Source: an uncultured Opitutaceae bacterium (GTDB lineage: Bacteria; Verrucomicrobiota; Verrucomicrobiia; Opitutales; Opitutaceae). From it: DNA of 35,946 bases. A program made the translations under genes and the position numbers. The notes beneath the pieces were generated by a model that was given only the letters and a program-made list of their open reading frames with translations, had not been told where the DNA came from and ran no database searches. The stretch is taken from contig CALAOT010000066.1 in NCBI GenBank assembly GCA_937889545.1, forward strand, positions 1 through 35,946. Direction: 5' to 3'. This document shows positions 21,572 through 30,008 of the stretch, piece after piece (positions within the stretch are counted from its first letter, which is position 1; each line of letters starts with the position of its first letter).

Positions 21572-24131
21572 GGCCGAAAAGCCTTCTATTTGCCAATTGC
21601 CGAAGATACGTTTGCAGCGAGCTTTTACATGGATTTGAACGACAACCCCGCGCTGCCTTCAACCCCCCTGCCCCTTGGCGAGCCAACCGCGGCGGCTGCC
21701 GCGTCTCCCGGCGAATCCCGCGCGGCCGGCTCCATCGATGGCCACGCCCCACAGCGCTGACGGGGAGCCCGAGCCCGTCCGGACGCGGGCCGCCCGGCGG
21801 ATCCTCCTGCGGCTCCTGGTCTTTGTCGCGGCTCCGGTGTTCCTTGCCTGCGCGGTCGAGGTCGCGCTCCGCCTGGCCGGCCTGGGGAAGCCGACCGGGT
21901 TCTTCATCCCGGACGCGAAGCCGGGGTTCTACCGCACGAACCCAGACTTCACCGCCCCGTTCATCCCCGCCTCGTTTGGGATCCATCCCGTCAATTTTCG
22001 CATCCGGATGCACAAGGAACCGGGAACGGTCCGGGTGTTTGTCCTGGGCGAGTCGGCCGCGCAGGGGACGCCCGATCCCGACTTCGGGTTTGCCGCCCAG
22101 CTGAGGGCCCAGCTCGGGGCGCGCTTTCCCGGGAGGGCCGTCGAGGTCTTCAACCTGGGCATCACGGCGATCGATTCCCATGTGGCCTACCGGATTGCAC
22201 GGGACGCCGGGGCGTTCCAGCCGGACCTGCTCGTGATCTACATGGGGGACAACGAGGTGGCCGGGCCCTACGGCCCCGGCTGCGCCTACGTGTCGGCGAA
22301 CAAGCCCCTCTGGTTCATCCGGGCCGGCGTCTGGGTTCGAAGCACCTGCACGGGACAGCTGCTGACGAAGCTGCTCGGCCGGCTGGCCCGGTCCGGGCTT
22401 GGGGCCCGGGACTGGAGGGGCCTGGAGACATTCTCGGAGGAGCCGGTGCGGAGCGACGACCCCAGGCTGGATGCCGTTTACGGCAATTTCTCCGCCAACC
22501 TGCGGGACATCGTCGGGTTCGCCGGCCGCGCCGGGGCGAGGACGGTCCTCTCCACCGTGGTCGCCAACCTGAAGGACTGCGCCCCGTTCATCTCGGCGCA
22601 CCGGGAGGGATTGTCCCCGGTGGACGAGAAATACTGGAAGCAGGCGTTTGAGTCGGGGACGATCGCCTGGGACCTCGGCGACGTGCAGGGAGCGCTCTAC
22701 GGGTACGGCGAGGCGCTCCGGATCGATCCTGAGTTTGCCGAGACCCACTTCCGGCTGGGCAGGCTCGCGGAGTCGCTCGGCAAGCCCGACATCGCCCGCA
22801 AGCGCTACCTGGACGCCCTGCATTGGGACGCGCTGCGCCTGCGCCCCGACGCGCGCCTGAACGAGATCATCCGGCAGGTCGCGCAGGGAGCCGGGAGCTC
22901 CGTGCTCCTCGTGGACGCGGCGAAGGCGATGGGCTCCGACCCCGAATCCCGCCCCCCCACGGCCGGGCACGAGATCCTGCTCGACCACGTCCATTTCGAC
23001 TGGGCGGGGAATCTCCAGATGGCCCGGCTGCTGGCCGACGCATGCGCCCAGGGGCTTGCCGGCCCGGACGCGGGCCCCGGGGCCGGGCTCGACTCCGACG
23101 GGTGCGCCGCCGAGGTCGGCTACACCGCCGACGCGCAGCTGGCGATGCTCCAGACGGAGGTCCGGATGACGCAGAGGCCCCCGTTCACGAACCAGTCCAC
23201 GTTCGGCGAGGACCAGGCCAGGCTCAAGGCGGAGGTCGAGCGCGCGGGCGCCCTGCTGCGGATGCCGGATGCGGGCCCCGCATACCGCAACGCGGTGGAA
23301 CGGGCGCTCATGCTGAATCCGGACAGCGCGTCGCTCGCCATGCGCCTCGGGGCCATGGAATCCGACGCGGGCAACCAGGAGCGCGCGCTGCTGCTGCTCG
23401 AGCAGGCCGGGGTGCTCCAGCCCCCGTCCGCCGAGCTGTCCATGCGCAGGGCGCAGGTCCTTTCCCGCATGACGAGGTTCGACGAGGCGGAGGCGCTGCT
23501 CCGGGAATCCCTGGAATCGCAGGGGGACTACCACGGCGCCGTCGGGGCGCTGGTCGACCTGTGGGCCGCCACCGGGCAGTTCGACAGGGGCAGGCGGTTC
23601 TTCGCCCGCGAGCTGGAGAAGGCGCCTGCGAACCGCTACCTGCGGCTGGAATACGCGGAACTGCTCGTCCGGGCCGGCGAGCCGGCCGACGCCGAGCGCG
23701 AGGCGCGCAGGATCTGGCGCGAGGACCCCGACGGCCGGCCCGCGACGGGCGCGCTGGAGCTGCTGGTCCGCCTCTTCGAGGGCCATGACCGGAAGGGGGC
23801 GGCCGACGCGCTCAGCCGCGAGGCGCGCGCGCACCAGCCGGGCGACTACGCCAACAACAAGCGCCTCGTGCAGATCTACACCGCGGAGGACGACCCGGCC
23901 AAGGTGGTCGAGAGCCTTCGGGCCATGGCGGCCAGCGGCCCCTTCGACGCCGCCGAGCACGTGGACCTCGCCCACCGGCTGGCCGACCTGGACCGGGGAG
24001 GGGAGATGCTCAACGAGCTGGCCCATGCCAGGGAGGTCGCGCGGATCGAGGGCGGCGAGCCGCAGATCAGGAGGGTCGACGAGCTGATCGGGGCCTTCCG
24101 GAAGCGCTTCAGCCACGGGCCGGCCAGGTGA
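21572..24131 (+). repeat. Segmental duplication, copy 2 (SGNH/TPR gene plus leader)
   Basis: Partner of 14896-17458. The leader is 166 bp here against 169 bp in copy 1, and both coding regions are 2394 bp. Substitutions are spread along the whole length and many are synonymous, with this copy richer in G/C at third positions. This indicates an old duplication under purifying selection rather than a recent event. Confidence 0.85.
21738..24131 (+). CDS. Membrane-anchored SGNH hydrolase-like protein with TPR repeats, paralogue 2
   Basis: A 797-aa paralogue of the 15065-17458 product, collinear throughout. It has an N-terminal helix (ILLRLLVFVAAPVFLACAVE then VALRLAG), block I GESAAQG, block II NLGITAIDS, block III YMGDNEV and block V DHVHFDWAGN. 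Block III has Asp where copy 1 has Asn, but the second Asn of the motif is kept. The internal TPR-like segment AYGEALRIDPEF of copy 1 reads GYGEALRIDPEF here, and the C-terminal TPR array is retained, including FDRGRRFFARELEKAPANRYLRL, given here by position only as the helical block about residues 618-640. The ATG at 21738 (MATPHSADGEP) is chosen because it aligns with the start of paralogue 1; an upstream in-frame ATG at 21675 lies in the duplicated non-coding leader. Substrate unknown. It ends 22 bp from the convergent DUF2905-like gene. Confidence 0.86.
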   Translation: MATPHSADGEPEPVRTRAARRILLRLLVFVAAPVFLACAVEVALRLAGLGKPTGFFIPDAKPGFYRTNPDFTAPFIPASFGIHPVNFRIRMHKEPGTVRVFVLGESAAQGTPDPDFGFAAQLRAQLGARFPGRAVEVFNLGITAIDSHVAYRIARDAGAFQPDLLVIYMGDNEVAGPYGPGCAYVSANKPLWFIRAGVWVRSTCTGQLLTKLLGRLARSGLGARDWRGLETFSEEPVRSDDPRLDAVYGNFSANLRDIVGFAGRAGARTVLSTVVANLKDCAPFISAHREGLSPVDEKYWKQAFESGTIAWDLGDVQGALYGYGEALRIDPEFAETHFRLGRLAESLGKPDIARKRYLDALHWDALRLRPDARLNEIIRQVAQGAGSSVLLVDAAKAMGSDPESRPPTAGHEILLDHVHFDWAGNLQMARLLADACAQGLAGPDAGPGAGLDSDGCAAEVGYTADAQLAMLQTEVRMTQRPPFTNQSTFGEDQARLKAEVERAGALLRMPDAGPAYRNAVERALMLNPDSASLAMRLGAMESDAGNQERALLLLEQAGVLQPPSAELSMRRAQVLSRMTRFDEAEALLRESLESQGDYHGAVGALVDLWAATGQFDRGRRFFARELEKAPANRYLRLEYAELLVRAGEPADAEREARRIWREDPDGRPATGALELLVRLFEGHDRKGAADALSREARAHQPGDYANNKRLVQIYTAEDDPAKVVESLRAMAASGPFDAAEHVDLAHRLADLDRGGEMLNELAHAREVARIEGGEPQIRRVDELIGAFRKRFSHGPAR

Positions 24132-24153
24132 GGCCCCTCCCCCGGGGGAAAGC

Positions 24154-24372
24154 CTAGCGGCGGGTGCGGAACAGCCAAAGGAGGAGCGTCAGGGCCACGC
24201 TCACGAGGACGCAGGTGGCGACCGGGAAGTAGATCTCGGTGCTTCCCCGCCGGACGTGGATGTCGCCCGGCAGCCGCCCGAGCCAGGACCGGCCGAATCC
24301 CGACCAGACGACGGCGCCGGCGGCGGCGATCGCGAGGCCGAGGGCGACGAGGAATTTTCCAATGTCCGACAC
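24154..24372 (-). CDS. DUF2905-like small membrane protein
   Basis: A 72-aa protein with two hydrophobic helices (KFLVALGLAIAAAGAVVW and FPVATCVLVSVALTLLLWLF) joined by a short loop GRSWLGRLPGDIHVRRG. The loop pattern GRLPGDI-x-x-RG followed by an aromatic strand and YFP is the signature of the DUF2905 family, whose function is unknown. The start is a GTG at 24372 (reading MSDIGKFL); an ATG at 24426 would add 18 residues not expected for this about 70-residue family. It lies 85 bp downstream of the carboxylesterase gene on the same strand and may share its transcript. Confidence 0.85.
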   Translation of the reverse strand: MSDIGKFLVALGLAIAAAGAVVWSGFGRSWLGRLPGDIHVRRGSTEIYFPVATCVLVSVALTLLLWLFRTRR

Positions 24373-24457
24373 GGCGGGTCCGAGTGTTCCCTGGAAGGGA
24401 TGCGTAAAGGGATCCCGGCCGGCCACGCAAACTTATCCGTCCGGGCGCCGGCCGCGG

Positions 24458-26032
24458 CTACGGCGCGGGATTGAGGCTGTCGAGGAACTCGTGCCGGCCG
24501 CGGAGCCTGTCCGGGGCGGCGCCGGGACCGGGCCCGATGTGCATCACCTGGTACCCGTCGCCGCCGCCGTATGCCGGCCACGGCGGCAGGCCAAGGCCGT
24601 TCGGATCGCCCGTCTTGGCGAAGTTGGTCCAGTAGGAGGCCAAGAGTTCCGACACGTCGCGGTCCTCCGGCCGCCAGGGGAGGTTCCTCGACGGGAGCGT
24701 GCGGAAGACATACTCGATGTCGGATGCGTGCGGGGCCGTGGGCTCCGCGCCCGGCGCCGCGTCCGGGGGTAGGGGAAGGGTCTGGTCAAACTCGTAGCGG
24801 TAGACCGGGGACCGGCCGGTCGCGAGGTGCGCCTCGATCCATCTCCACGTGTTGTGGGCGATGAAGTCGTCCCCGGCGAGGTCCTGCGCCGCCCGCCTCG
24901 CCTGGGCGTCCGTCTCCGCCGGGTAGAGCGCGAGGAAGGCCTCCGCATGGGCGCCAAACCTGGCCCTGGCGCGCGCGACGTAGTTTTCGACGGTCGGCCG
25001 GGAGTCGCCGAAGAAGGCCCTGTAGCTTCCCTCGTCCCTGTTCCATCCGGCCAGGAGGGGGACGCGGCCCTGCCCGCCGGCGGCGTAGATGGAGCGGCAG
25101 TCCGCCGGCAGGAAGTATCCGTCCACGCTCGGCTGGAAGTACTCCATCGGCAGCTTGAGCGCCGCGTCGAGCAGCTCCTGGGCGGGCTTCGCCCGCAGCG
25201 CCTGGAGGGAGGCCGTCCCGAACGCGGACTGCGCGAACCTGACGCCCGCCTCCTCGGCCTCGGCGAGCGACTTCATAGGCGGGCTCGCGCTTACAAGCGC
25301 GCCGCTCTCGCCGATCGCGCGCCGGAAGAGGCCGCGGGCCAGGGGCGACGCCACCAGCCCGCTGACCGCCTCCGATCCGGCCGATTCCCCGAAGATCGTG
25401 ACGTTGTCGGGGTCGCCGCCGAACGCCGCGATGTTCCTCCTGACCCATTCGAGCGCGGCGACCTGGTCCAGGAGCCCGTAGTTGCCCGACGCGCCGCGAC
25501 CCGACTCCCTGGCGAGCTCGGGATGCGCGAGGAACCCGAACACGCCCATGCGGTAGTTGAAGCTGACCACCATCACGCCCTTCTTCGAGAGGTTCCCGGC
25601 GTCCTGGCGCGGCTCGGAGGAGGAGCCGGCGACGAAGCCGCCGTCGTGGATCCAGACCATCACCGGCAGCCCGGCCCGCCCGGGGTCCGCCGGCATCCAC
25701 AGGTTAAGGTACAGGCAGTCCTCGCTGGGCCCGTCGTCGTGGAAGACCATGTCGCTGAAGATGCGCCCCTGCATGGCGCGCGCCCCGTAGTCGGCGGCCT
25801 TGCGGACGCCGGCCCATGGGGAAACCGGCTGCGGCGGCCTCCAGCGGAGCGTGCCGACGGGCGGCGCGGCGTAGGGGATGCCCTTGAACGTGCGCACCTT
25901 CCCGTCGGCGCTGACCACGCCCTCGAGGACACCGTCAGCGGTTCGCAGCTGCACGTGGCGAATCTGCTGCGCGTGGATGATCCCGGGCAGGAGCGCGAGC
26001 AGCACGGCCAATTTCTGTCGTGAGAACTTCAT
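24458..26032 (-). CDS. Secreted type-B carboxylesterase
   Basis: A 524-aa alpha/beta-hydrolase of the carboxylesterase type B family (COesterase/PnbA-like). It has a signal peptide (MKFSRQKLAVLLALLPGIIHAQ, cleaved near HAQ). Family marks: GIPYAAPPVGTLRW (51-64), the EDCLYLN signature (104-110), the oxyanion-hole loop WIHDGGF (127-133, where HGGG is more common), nucleophile Ser217 in FGESAGS, acid Glu334 in NRDEGSYR and His435 in TAPHASDIEYVF. The catalytic triad is therefore complete. It would cleave carboxylic esters outside the cytoplasm, possibly acyl groups on plant or algal glycans; the substrate is unknown. It starts 39 bp downstream of the DUF3857 protein gene and is probably co-transcribed with it. 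Confidence 0.93.
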   Translation of the reverse strand: MKFSRQKLAVLLALLPGIIHAQQIRHVQLRTADGVLEGVVSADGKVRTFKGIPYAAPPVGTLRWRPPQPVSPWAGVRKAADYGARAMQGRIFSDMVFHDDGPSEDCLYLNLWMPADPGRAGLPVMVWIHDGGFVAGSSSEPRQDAGNLSKKGVMVVSFNYRMGVFGFLAHPELARESGRGASGNYGLLDQVAALEWVRRNIAAFGGDPDNVTIFGESAGSEAVSGLVASPLARGLFRRAIGESGALVSASPPMKSLAEAEEAGVRFAQSAFGTASLQALRAKPAQELLDAALKLPMEYFQPSVDGYFLPADCRSIYAAGGQGRVPLLAGWNRDEGSYRAFFGDSRPTVENYVARARARFGAHAEAFLALYPAETDAQARRAAQDLAGDDFIAHNTWRWIEAHLATGRSPVYRYEFDQTLPLPPDAAPGAEPTAPHASDIEYVFRTLPSRNLPWRPEDRDVSELLASYWTNFAKTGDPNGLGLPPWPAYGGGDGYQVMHIGPGPGAAPDRLRGRHEFLDSLNPAP

Positions 26033-26071
26033 GGTTGATCCTCATTCCTTGCCTTGCGGCGGTGCCCTTGC

Positions 26072-29000
26072 CTAGTGCTCGAGGAGTAGCAGGCGGGACG
26101 ACTCGTTCTCCAGGGCGGATTCCACCGAGAGGAGCGCGCCGTAGTCCTGCGGGGCGACCAGCGAGGGCTTGGCCGAGAGTTCCTGCGTCACGGACCAGCC
26201 CGTGCCGGAGGCCCTTGCCGAGACGTGGACGGTACCCGCGCCGTCCGGCGCGGTCATGTCCTCGTTGCGCGGGGCGATCACCACGCGCCTGAACCCGGCC
26301 GGCAGCTCGATCTGCGCGTGCACCGTCTCCAGGAGGGGGGCCCGGATGAGGAGGGGCAGGGTATGCCGGTCCGTGTTCGCCGGGAAGAGCCTGAGCGCAT
26401 AGGGCAGGTCGAAGTACAGGTATTTCCCGTCCACCACGGCGTAGTGGTCGATCTCCACGGTGAACTGCTCGACGCCGGGGTACCCGTCGAAGTTCGTGGA
26501 CAGGTCGCCGACCGGACGGGCCCCCTGGGCCACCCCGCTGACGGCCTCCTGGAAGTAGCGCCGCCTCTCCTCGGGGGGCAGCTCCGAGAAGAACTTGTTC
26601 TTCTCGCCGTATCCGGTTCCAAAATACTCCCTGCGGATCTGCATCCTCACCCGGCCCGCGTCGTCGACGCTCATGCGGTAGCTCTCCGCCAGGCGGTTCT
26701 CGTCGCCGCGCGCCGCCCGGATGGTACCCAGGCTCTGGTCCGCCAGGGTTATCCCCAGGTCGCCGTCGTGCGGGGTGGCCCCGAGGCGCGCGTACTGGTC
26801 GGTGTCGTTGCAGTAGTAGCTCTCGGACCCCGCCCGGACCCTGACCAGCACCGACTGGAACTCGTACGGGAGGGGGAAAGCGGCCGCCACCTTGCGCAGC
26901 GGGTCGATGGCCGGCTCGGGCGAGGCGAGCACGAACTCGGGCTTCAGGCCCGCGGCCGACAGCATCGCGTGGAGGAGGATCGCGCAGTCGGCGCCGTGCC
27001 CGTAGCCGTCCGAGAGCGTCGTGTCGGCGTTCGACAGCTCGCCGAGCGGAAGGGCGGTGAACGACGGCCCGGCCGAGCGGATCGCGCTGGTCACGAGGTT
27101 GCGGATCGCCTTCACGGCGTCTAGCTTCGTCTTCGCGCCCGCGGCCAGCTTCCGCGCGAGCTCCTGCGCCCTCGCGGAATGCGCCGATCGGTCGAGGAGA
27201 GTCCGCTCGAGCTCCGCCAGGTACGCGGCGGGGTCGCCCACGTAGTACGCCACCCCGGCCCGGTAGAGCCAGGCGGGCGGCAGCTCGTGCTCCGCGGGCA
27301 TGGCCTTCACGTTCGCGGCCTTCCAGGTCATGACGCGGAACCCGTTCTCGACCCTGCTGTCCCCGGACACGATTCCGGCCGGGCCGCAGTCCAGCGTGCG
27401 CAGGTCCACCCCGGCCGGCACGGTGACCACGAAGTCCTTGCGCGCCAGCTCGTCGCCCTCCTGGAACGGCTGGAATCCGGACACGTAGGCCTTTCCGTGG
27501 TAGGCGATCTCGTACTCGACCTCGATCGTGGAGCCGACATCGACCCCCGGGAGGTTAGCCACGAGGATCCTGCCGCCGGTGTAGCGCTTGGCGCCGGCGT
27601 TCCAGCCGGCGTCCATCACGTTGACCTCCTCCTTGGAGATTTCCTGGCGCTTGCCGTCTTTCGAGGTGACGACCGCCTTGACGAGGCGGGCATCGGAGAT
27701 GGCGGGGTTGTAATCGATCTTGATCTCGGACTCCCTCTTCTTTCCGCTGTAGTTGAGGATCTCCTTCACGACCCGCACCCTGAGGAGCGCCGTGTGCGCA
27801 TCCTTCACCTGCAGCTCGACGCGCTCCTCGAGCACCCGCGAGTCCGACTCCACCGGCGGGGCGGCGCCGGCGTCGGCCCTCGCGGCCAGCAGGTCCCCCG
27901 GCCTGTACGTGGTGGCCAGGACCGGCGACTTCCGGTCGTCGTTCTGGAGCTCCTTGAGCGTCTGCTTGAGGCGCAGGTACTGCGCGGGCGTGAACTCCAC
28001 GGTCTTCAGCCTCACGTCGCGGGAGCAGGAGAGGATCCCGTCCCTGAACAAGAACGCGCGCTGGTAGCCCACGCACTCGTCGTCCTGCGGGGCGCAGGTC
28101 GGCATCGAGACCGTCCCCGTGAACCCGGGGGCCAGGCGCAGCGAGACCTCCTCGTGCAGCCCGCACGCCACGTACGTCTCCATGGGGAACCGGCGCTTCT
28201 CCAGGCCCGTCCCGCCGAGGATGAAGTTCACGATGCCCAGGTCCTTGCCGATCCAAGGCACGTTTACGACGGCCTTGCCCTCGCCGAACGCGGTCGTGGT
28301 GGCCGCGGAGAAGTCCACCACGGCGCGCACGGGCACCGACGTGTCGAGGATGTTCTCGGGCGTGATCCTCAGGCTCTTCAGGGTCGCCCCGGGCATGGCG
28401 TGCTTGATGTTGGCCTCGAAGAAGCGCCGGCGGTCGTCCGGCTTCATCTGCGCGAAGGCCTGCCGGTACTCGTTGTCGTTGATGCCGTCGAACGACATCT
28501 CCGAGTGCGCCTCCAGGGCCCCCGAGGCGCTCAGGGTCCCCGTCGTCGTTATCCGCATCATGCTGTTTTCGGGGGGGTCCACTGGGCTCAGCCGCAGGAC
28601 GTCGCCCTCGGGGCGGCAGGCGAGGTAGCTCTGGTTGTCGTCGTAGGTGGGCAGCAGGTCCCTCGTGTTCTCGTCTGTCGGGTCCATGAGGACGTACTCG
28701 CCCTTGCGCAGCTCCACGCCGACGATCGCGTGGTTGAAATACGGGTTGGGCACCCGCGGGTCCTTCTTCCAGCCGACGCTGACGAGAACGGGGTACGCGT
28801 TCTCCCCGGCCGCCCGGAGCAGCGAGACGAGCAGCGCCGCCTTGTCGCGGCAGACCCCGTATTTCTTCCCGTAGGTGATCTCGACGTCGTGGGGCTCGAA
28901 GCCCGGGCGGTCCTTCTCCGGGGTGATTCCCATGTAGCGGATCTTCTTCGAGACGTAGTAGAAGACCGCCCGGATCCGGTCCATGTCGGTCGCGGCCCCG

Positions 29001-29911
29001 GCCGTGAGATCGGCCACCTGCTTTTTCATCTCGGGCGTGATCGCGTTCAGGTGGGGCTTGCTCAGCTCCCAGTACCAGCGCGACACAACGCCCCAGTCGG
29101 GCGTCGTGCTGAGCGAGACGCGCTGCAGGACCTCCTGGTACGGCGGCATGGCCGGCTCGTCGAACATCCGCGGCACGCGGCTCACCTCCCAGTGGTAGGC
29201 GACGCTCCCGCCCTCCGTCCTCGTCGAGGCGGCGACAGTCCCGGGGATCTCGTCGCGCAGGATGACCTGCCGGAGCGGCTTGTCCGCGGGCATGCGCAGC
29301 TCCAGCGAGAGATGCCGGATGTAGCCGCCGCCCTCCATCATGAAGTCCTCCGCGTATTCGCCGGGGATGAACGGCCGCGTTACCGTGGTGCGCATGACGG
29401 CGTGGACCATGTCGCCGATCTCGACCTTCGGGATGTTGACCCGCAGCACCTTGCTGTTCGGGTCGTAGATGTTCATCTGCATCTGGCTGTCGTCGATGCT
29501 CTCCTTGGAGTTCGCGGCCACGTCGACCGGCTCGACCCGGCCGTCCGGCTTGATGATCTCAAGCCGCGGCACCCCGACGGTCGAGTAGGGGAGCATGAAG
29601 TTCATGGTCAACGTGTTGTTGTCCCGCCTGCCCTTCTCGGTCAGCACCTTGGTGAACACCTCGTCCTGGATCTCGGCGGTGCCGTCGCCGTGGACGACGC
29701 GCATCGACCTCTGGTCGACGGTGGCCTCGTCGCAGTCCGGAAGCTTCGCGAGATTCACGTCCGCCGCCTCCGCCTCCACCTGTTTCAGGTCGAGCGCGGC
29801 CCATTCGTCTCCGGAGTAGGGGCCGGCCTCCTCGGACCTGCCGGGGGAGGCGAGGGCCAGCGCGGCCGCGGCCAGGGGCAGGCAGGAAAGCAGGGATTTC
29901 AGGTTCTTCAT
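26072..29911 (-). CDS. Large exported protein with two DUF3857/transglutaminase-like halves
   Basis: A 1279-aa exported protein with a signal peptide (MKNLKSLLSCLPLAAAALALA, 1-about 26). Half 1: a DUF3857-type beta-rich domain (about 60-250) and a transglutaminase-like domain (about 290-425) with the triad Cys354 (YGVCRDKAALL), His394 (YFNHAIVG) and Asp410 (LMDPTDEN). Half 2: a second DUF3857-like domain (about 690-870) and a second transglutaminase-like domain with Cys976 (GADCAILLHAML). In half 2 the His position is Gln1019 (PYEFQSV) and the Asp position aligns with Asn1035 (CNDTDQ). Half 2 therefore looks catalytically altered. Proteins of this kind are known only as predicted exported transglutaminase/protease-like enzymes. 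The ATG at 29911 is fixed by the signal peptide; the in-frame extension upstream is a shadow. The esterase gene follows 39 bp on. Confidence 0.88.
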   Translation of the reverse strand: MKNLKSLLSCLPLAAAALALASPGRSEEAGPYSGDEWAALDLKQVEAEAADVNLAKLPDCDEATVDQRSMRVVHGDGTAEIQDEVFTKVLTEKGRRDNNTLTMNFMLPYSTVGVPRLEIIKPDGRVEPVDVAANSKESIDDSQMQMNIYDPNSKVLRVNIPKVEIGDMVHAVMRTTVTRPFIPGEYAEDFMMEGGGYIRHLSLELRMPADKPLRQVILRDEIPGTVAASTRTEGGSVAYHWEVSRVPRMFDEPAMPPYQEVLQRVSLSTTPDWGVVSRWYWELSKPHLNAITPEMKKQVADLTAGAATDMDRIRAVFYYVSKKIRYMGITPEKDRPGFEPHDVEITYGKKYGVCRDKAALLVSLLRAAGENAYPVLVSVGWKKDPRVPNPYFNHAIVGVELRKGEYVLMDPTDENTRDLLPTYDDNQSYLACRPEGDVLRLSPVDPPENSMMRITTTGTLSASGALEAHSEMSFDGINDNEYRQAFAQMKPDDRRRFFEANIKHAMPGATLKSLRITPENILDTSVPVRAVVDFSAATTTAFGEGKAVVNVPWIGKDLGIVNFILGGTGLEKRRFPMETYVACGLHEEVSLRLAPGFTGTVSMPTCAPQDDECVGYQRAFLFRDGILSCSRDVRLKTVEFTPAQYLRLKQTLKELQNDDRKSPVLATTYRPGDLLAARADAGAAPPVESDSRVLEERVELQVKDAHTALLRVRVVKEILNYSGKKRESEIKIDYNPAISDARLVKAVVTSKDGKRQEISKEEVNVMDAGWNAGAKRYTGGRILVANLPGVDVGSTIEVEYEIAYHGKAYVSGFQPFQEGDELARKDFVVTVPAGVDLRTLDCGPAGIVSGDSRVENGFRVMTWKAANVKAMPAEHELPPAWLYRAGVAYYVGDPAAYLAELERTLLDRSAHSARAQELARKLAAGAKTKLDAVKAIRNLVTSAIRSAGPSFTALPLGELSNADTTLSDGYGHGADCAILLHAMLSAAGLKPEFVLASPEPAIDPLRKVAAAFPLPYEFQSVLVRVRAGSESYYCNDTDQYARLGATPHDGDLGITLADQSLGTIRAARGDENRLAESYRMSVDDAGRVRMQIRREYFGTGYGEKNKFFSELPPEERRRYFQEAVSGVAQGARPVGDLSTNFDGYPGVEQFTVEIDHYAVVDGKYLYFDLPYALRLFPANTDRHTLPLLIRAPLLETVHAQIELPAGFRRVVIAPRNEDMTAPDGAGTVHVSARASGTGWSVTQELSAKPSLVAPQDYGALLSVESALENESSRLLLLEH

Positions 29912-30008
29912 AAGCGATTTGAAACTAGGGGATTTGGGGGGAGACAGCGGCGGCGCCCCCCGGATCCGCCGAATCAATCCCGGGCCCGCGGGGCTGGCAA
30001 GCCGCCGC

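Larger units (their letters stand above)
20731..21737. other. 1-kb intergenic region between the TonB receptor and SGNH/TPR copy 2
   Basis: No credible gene. It holds about 180 bp of receptor 5' leader, a candidate promoter with TTGACA (20946-20941), an AT-rich block (about 20930-21120), a GCAC-N8-GCAC repeat (21184-21199), then about 370 bp of GC-rich DNA in which I see nothing recognisable. The duplicated leader of the SGNH/TPR gene runs from 21572. The minus-strand ORF of 65 codons at 20920-21117 has no protein-like features. Confidence 0.55.

Noticed and set aside
21462..24116. An 884-codon minus-strand open frame opposite SGNH/TPR copy 2, with a similar one (15620-17503) opposite copy 1
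   Set aside because: The frame is open in both copies only because the sense strands are homologous and GC-rich. The sense proteins carry the catalytic motifs and the antisense frames do not.
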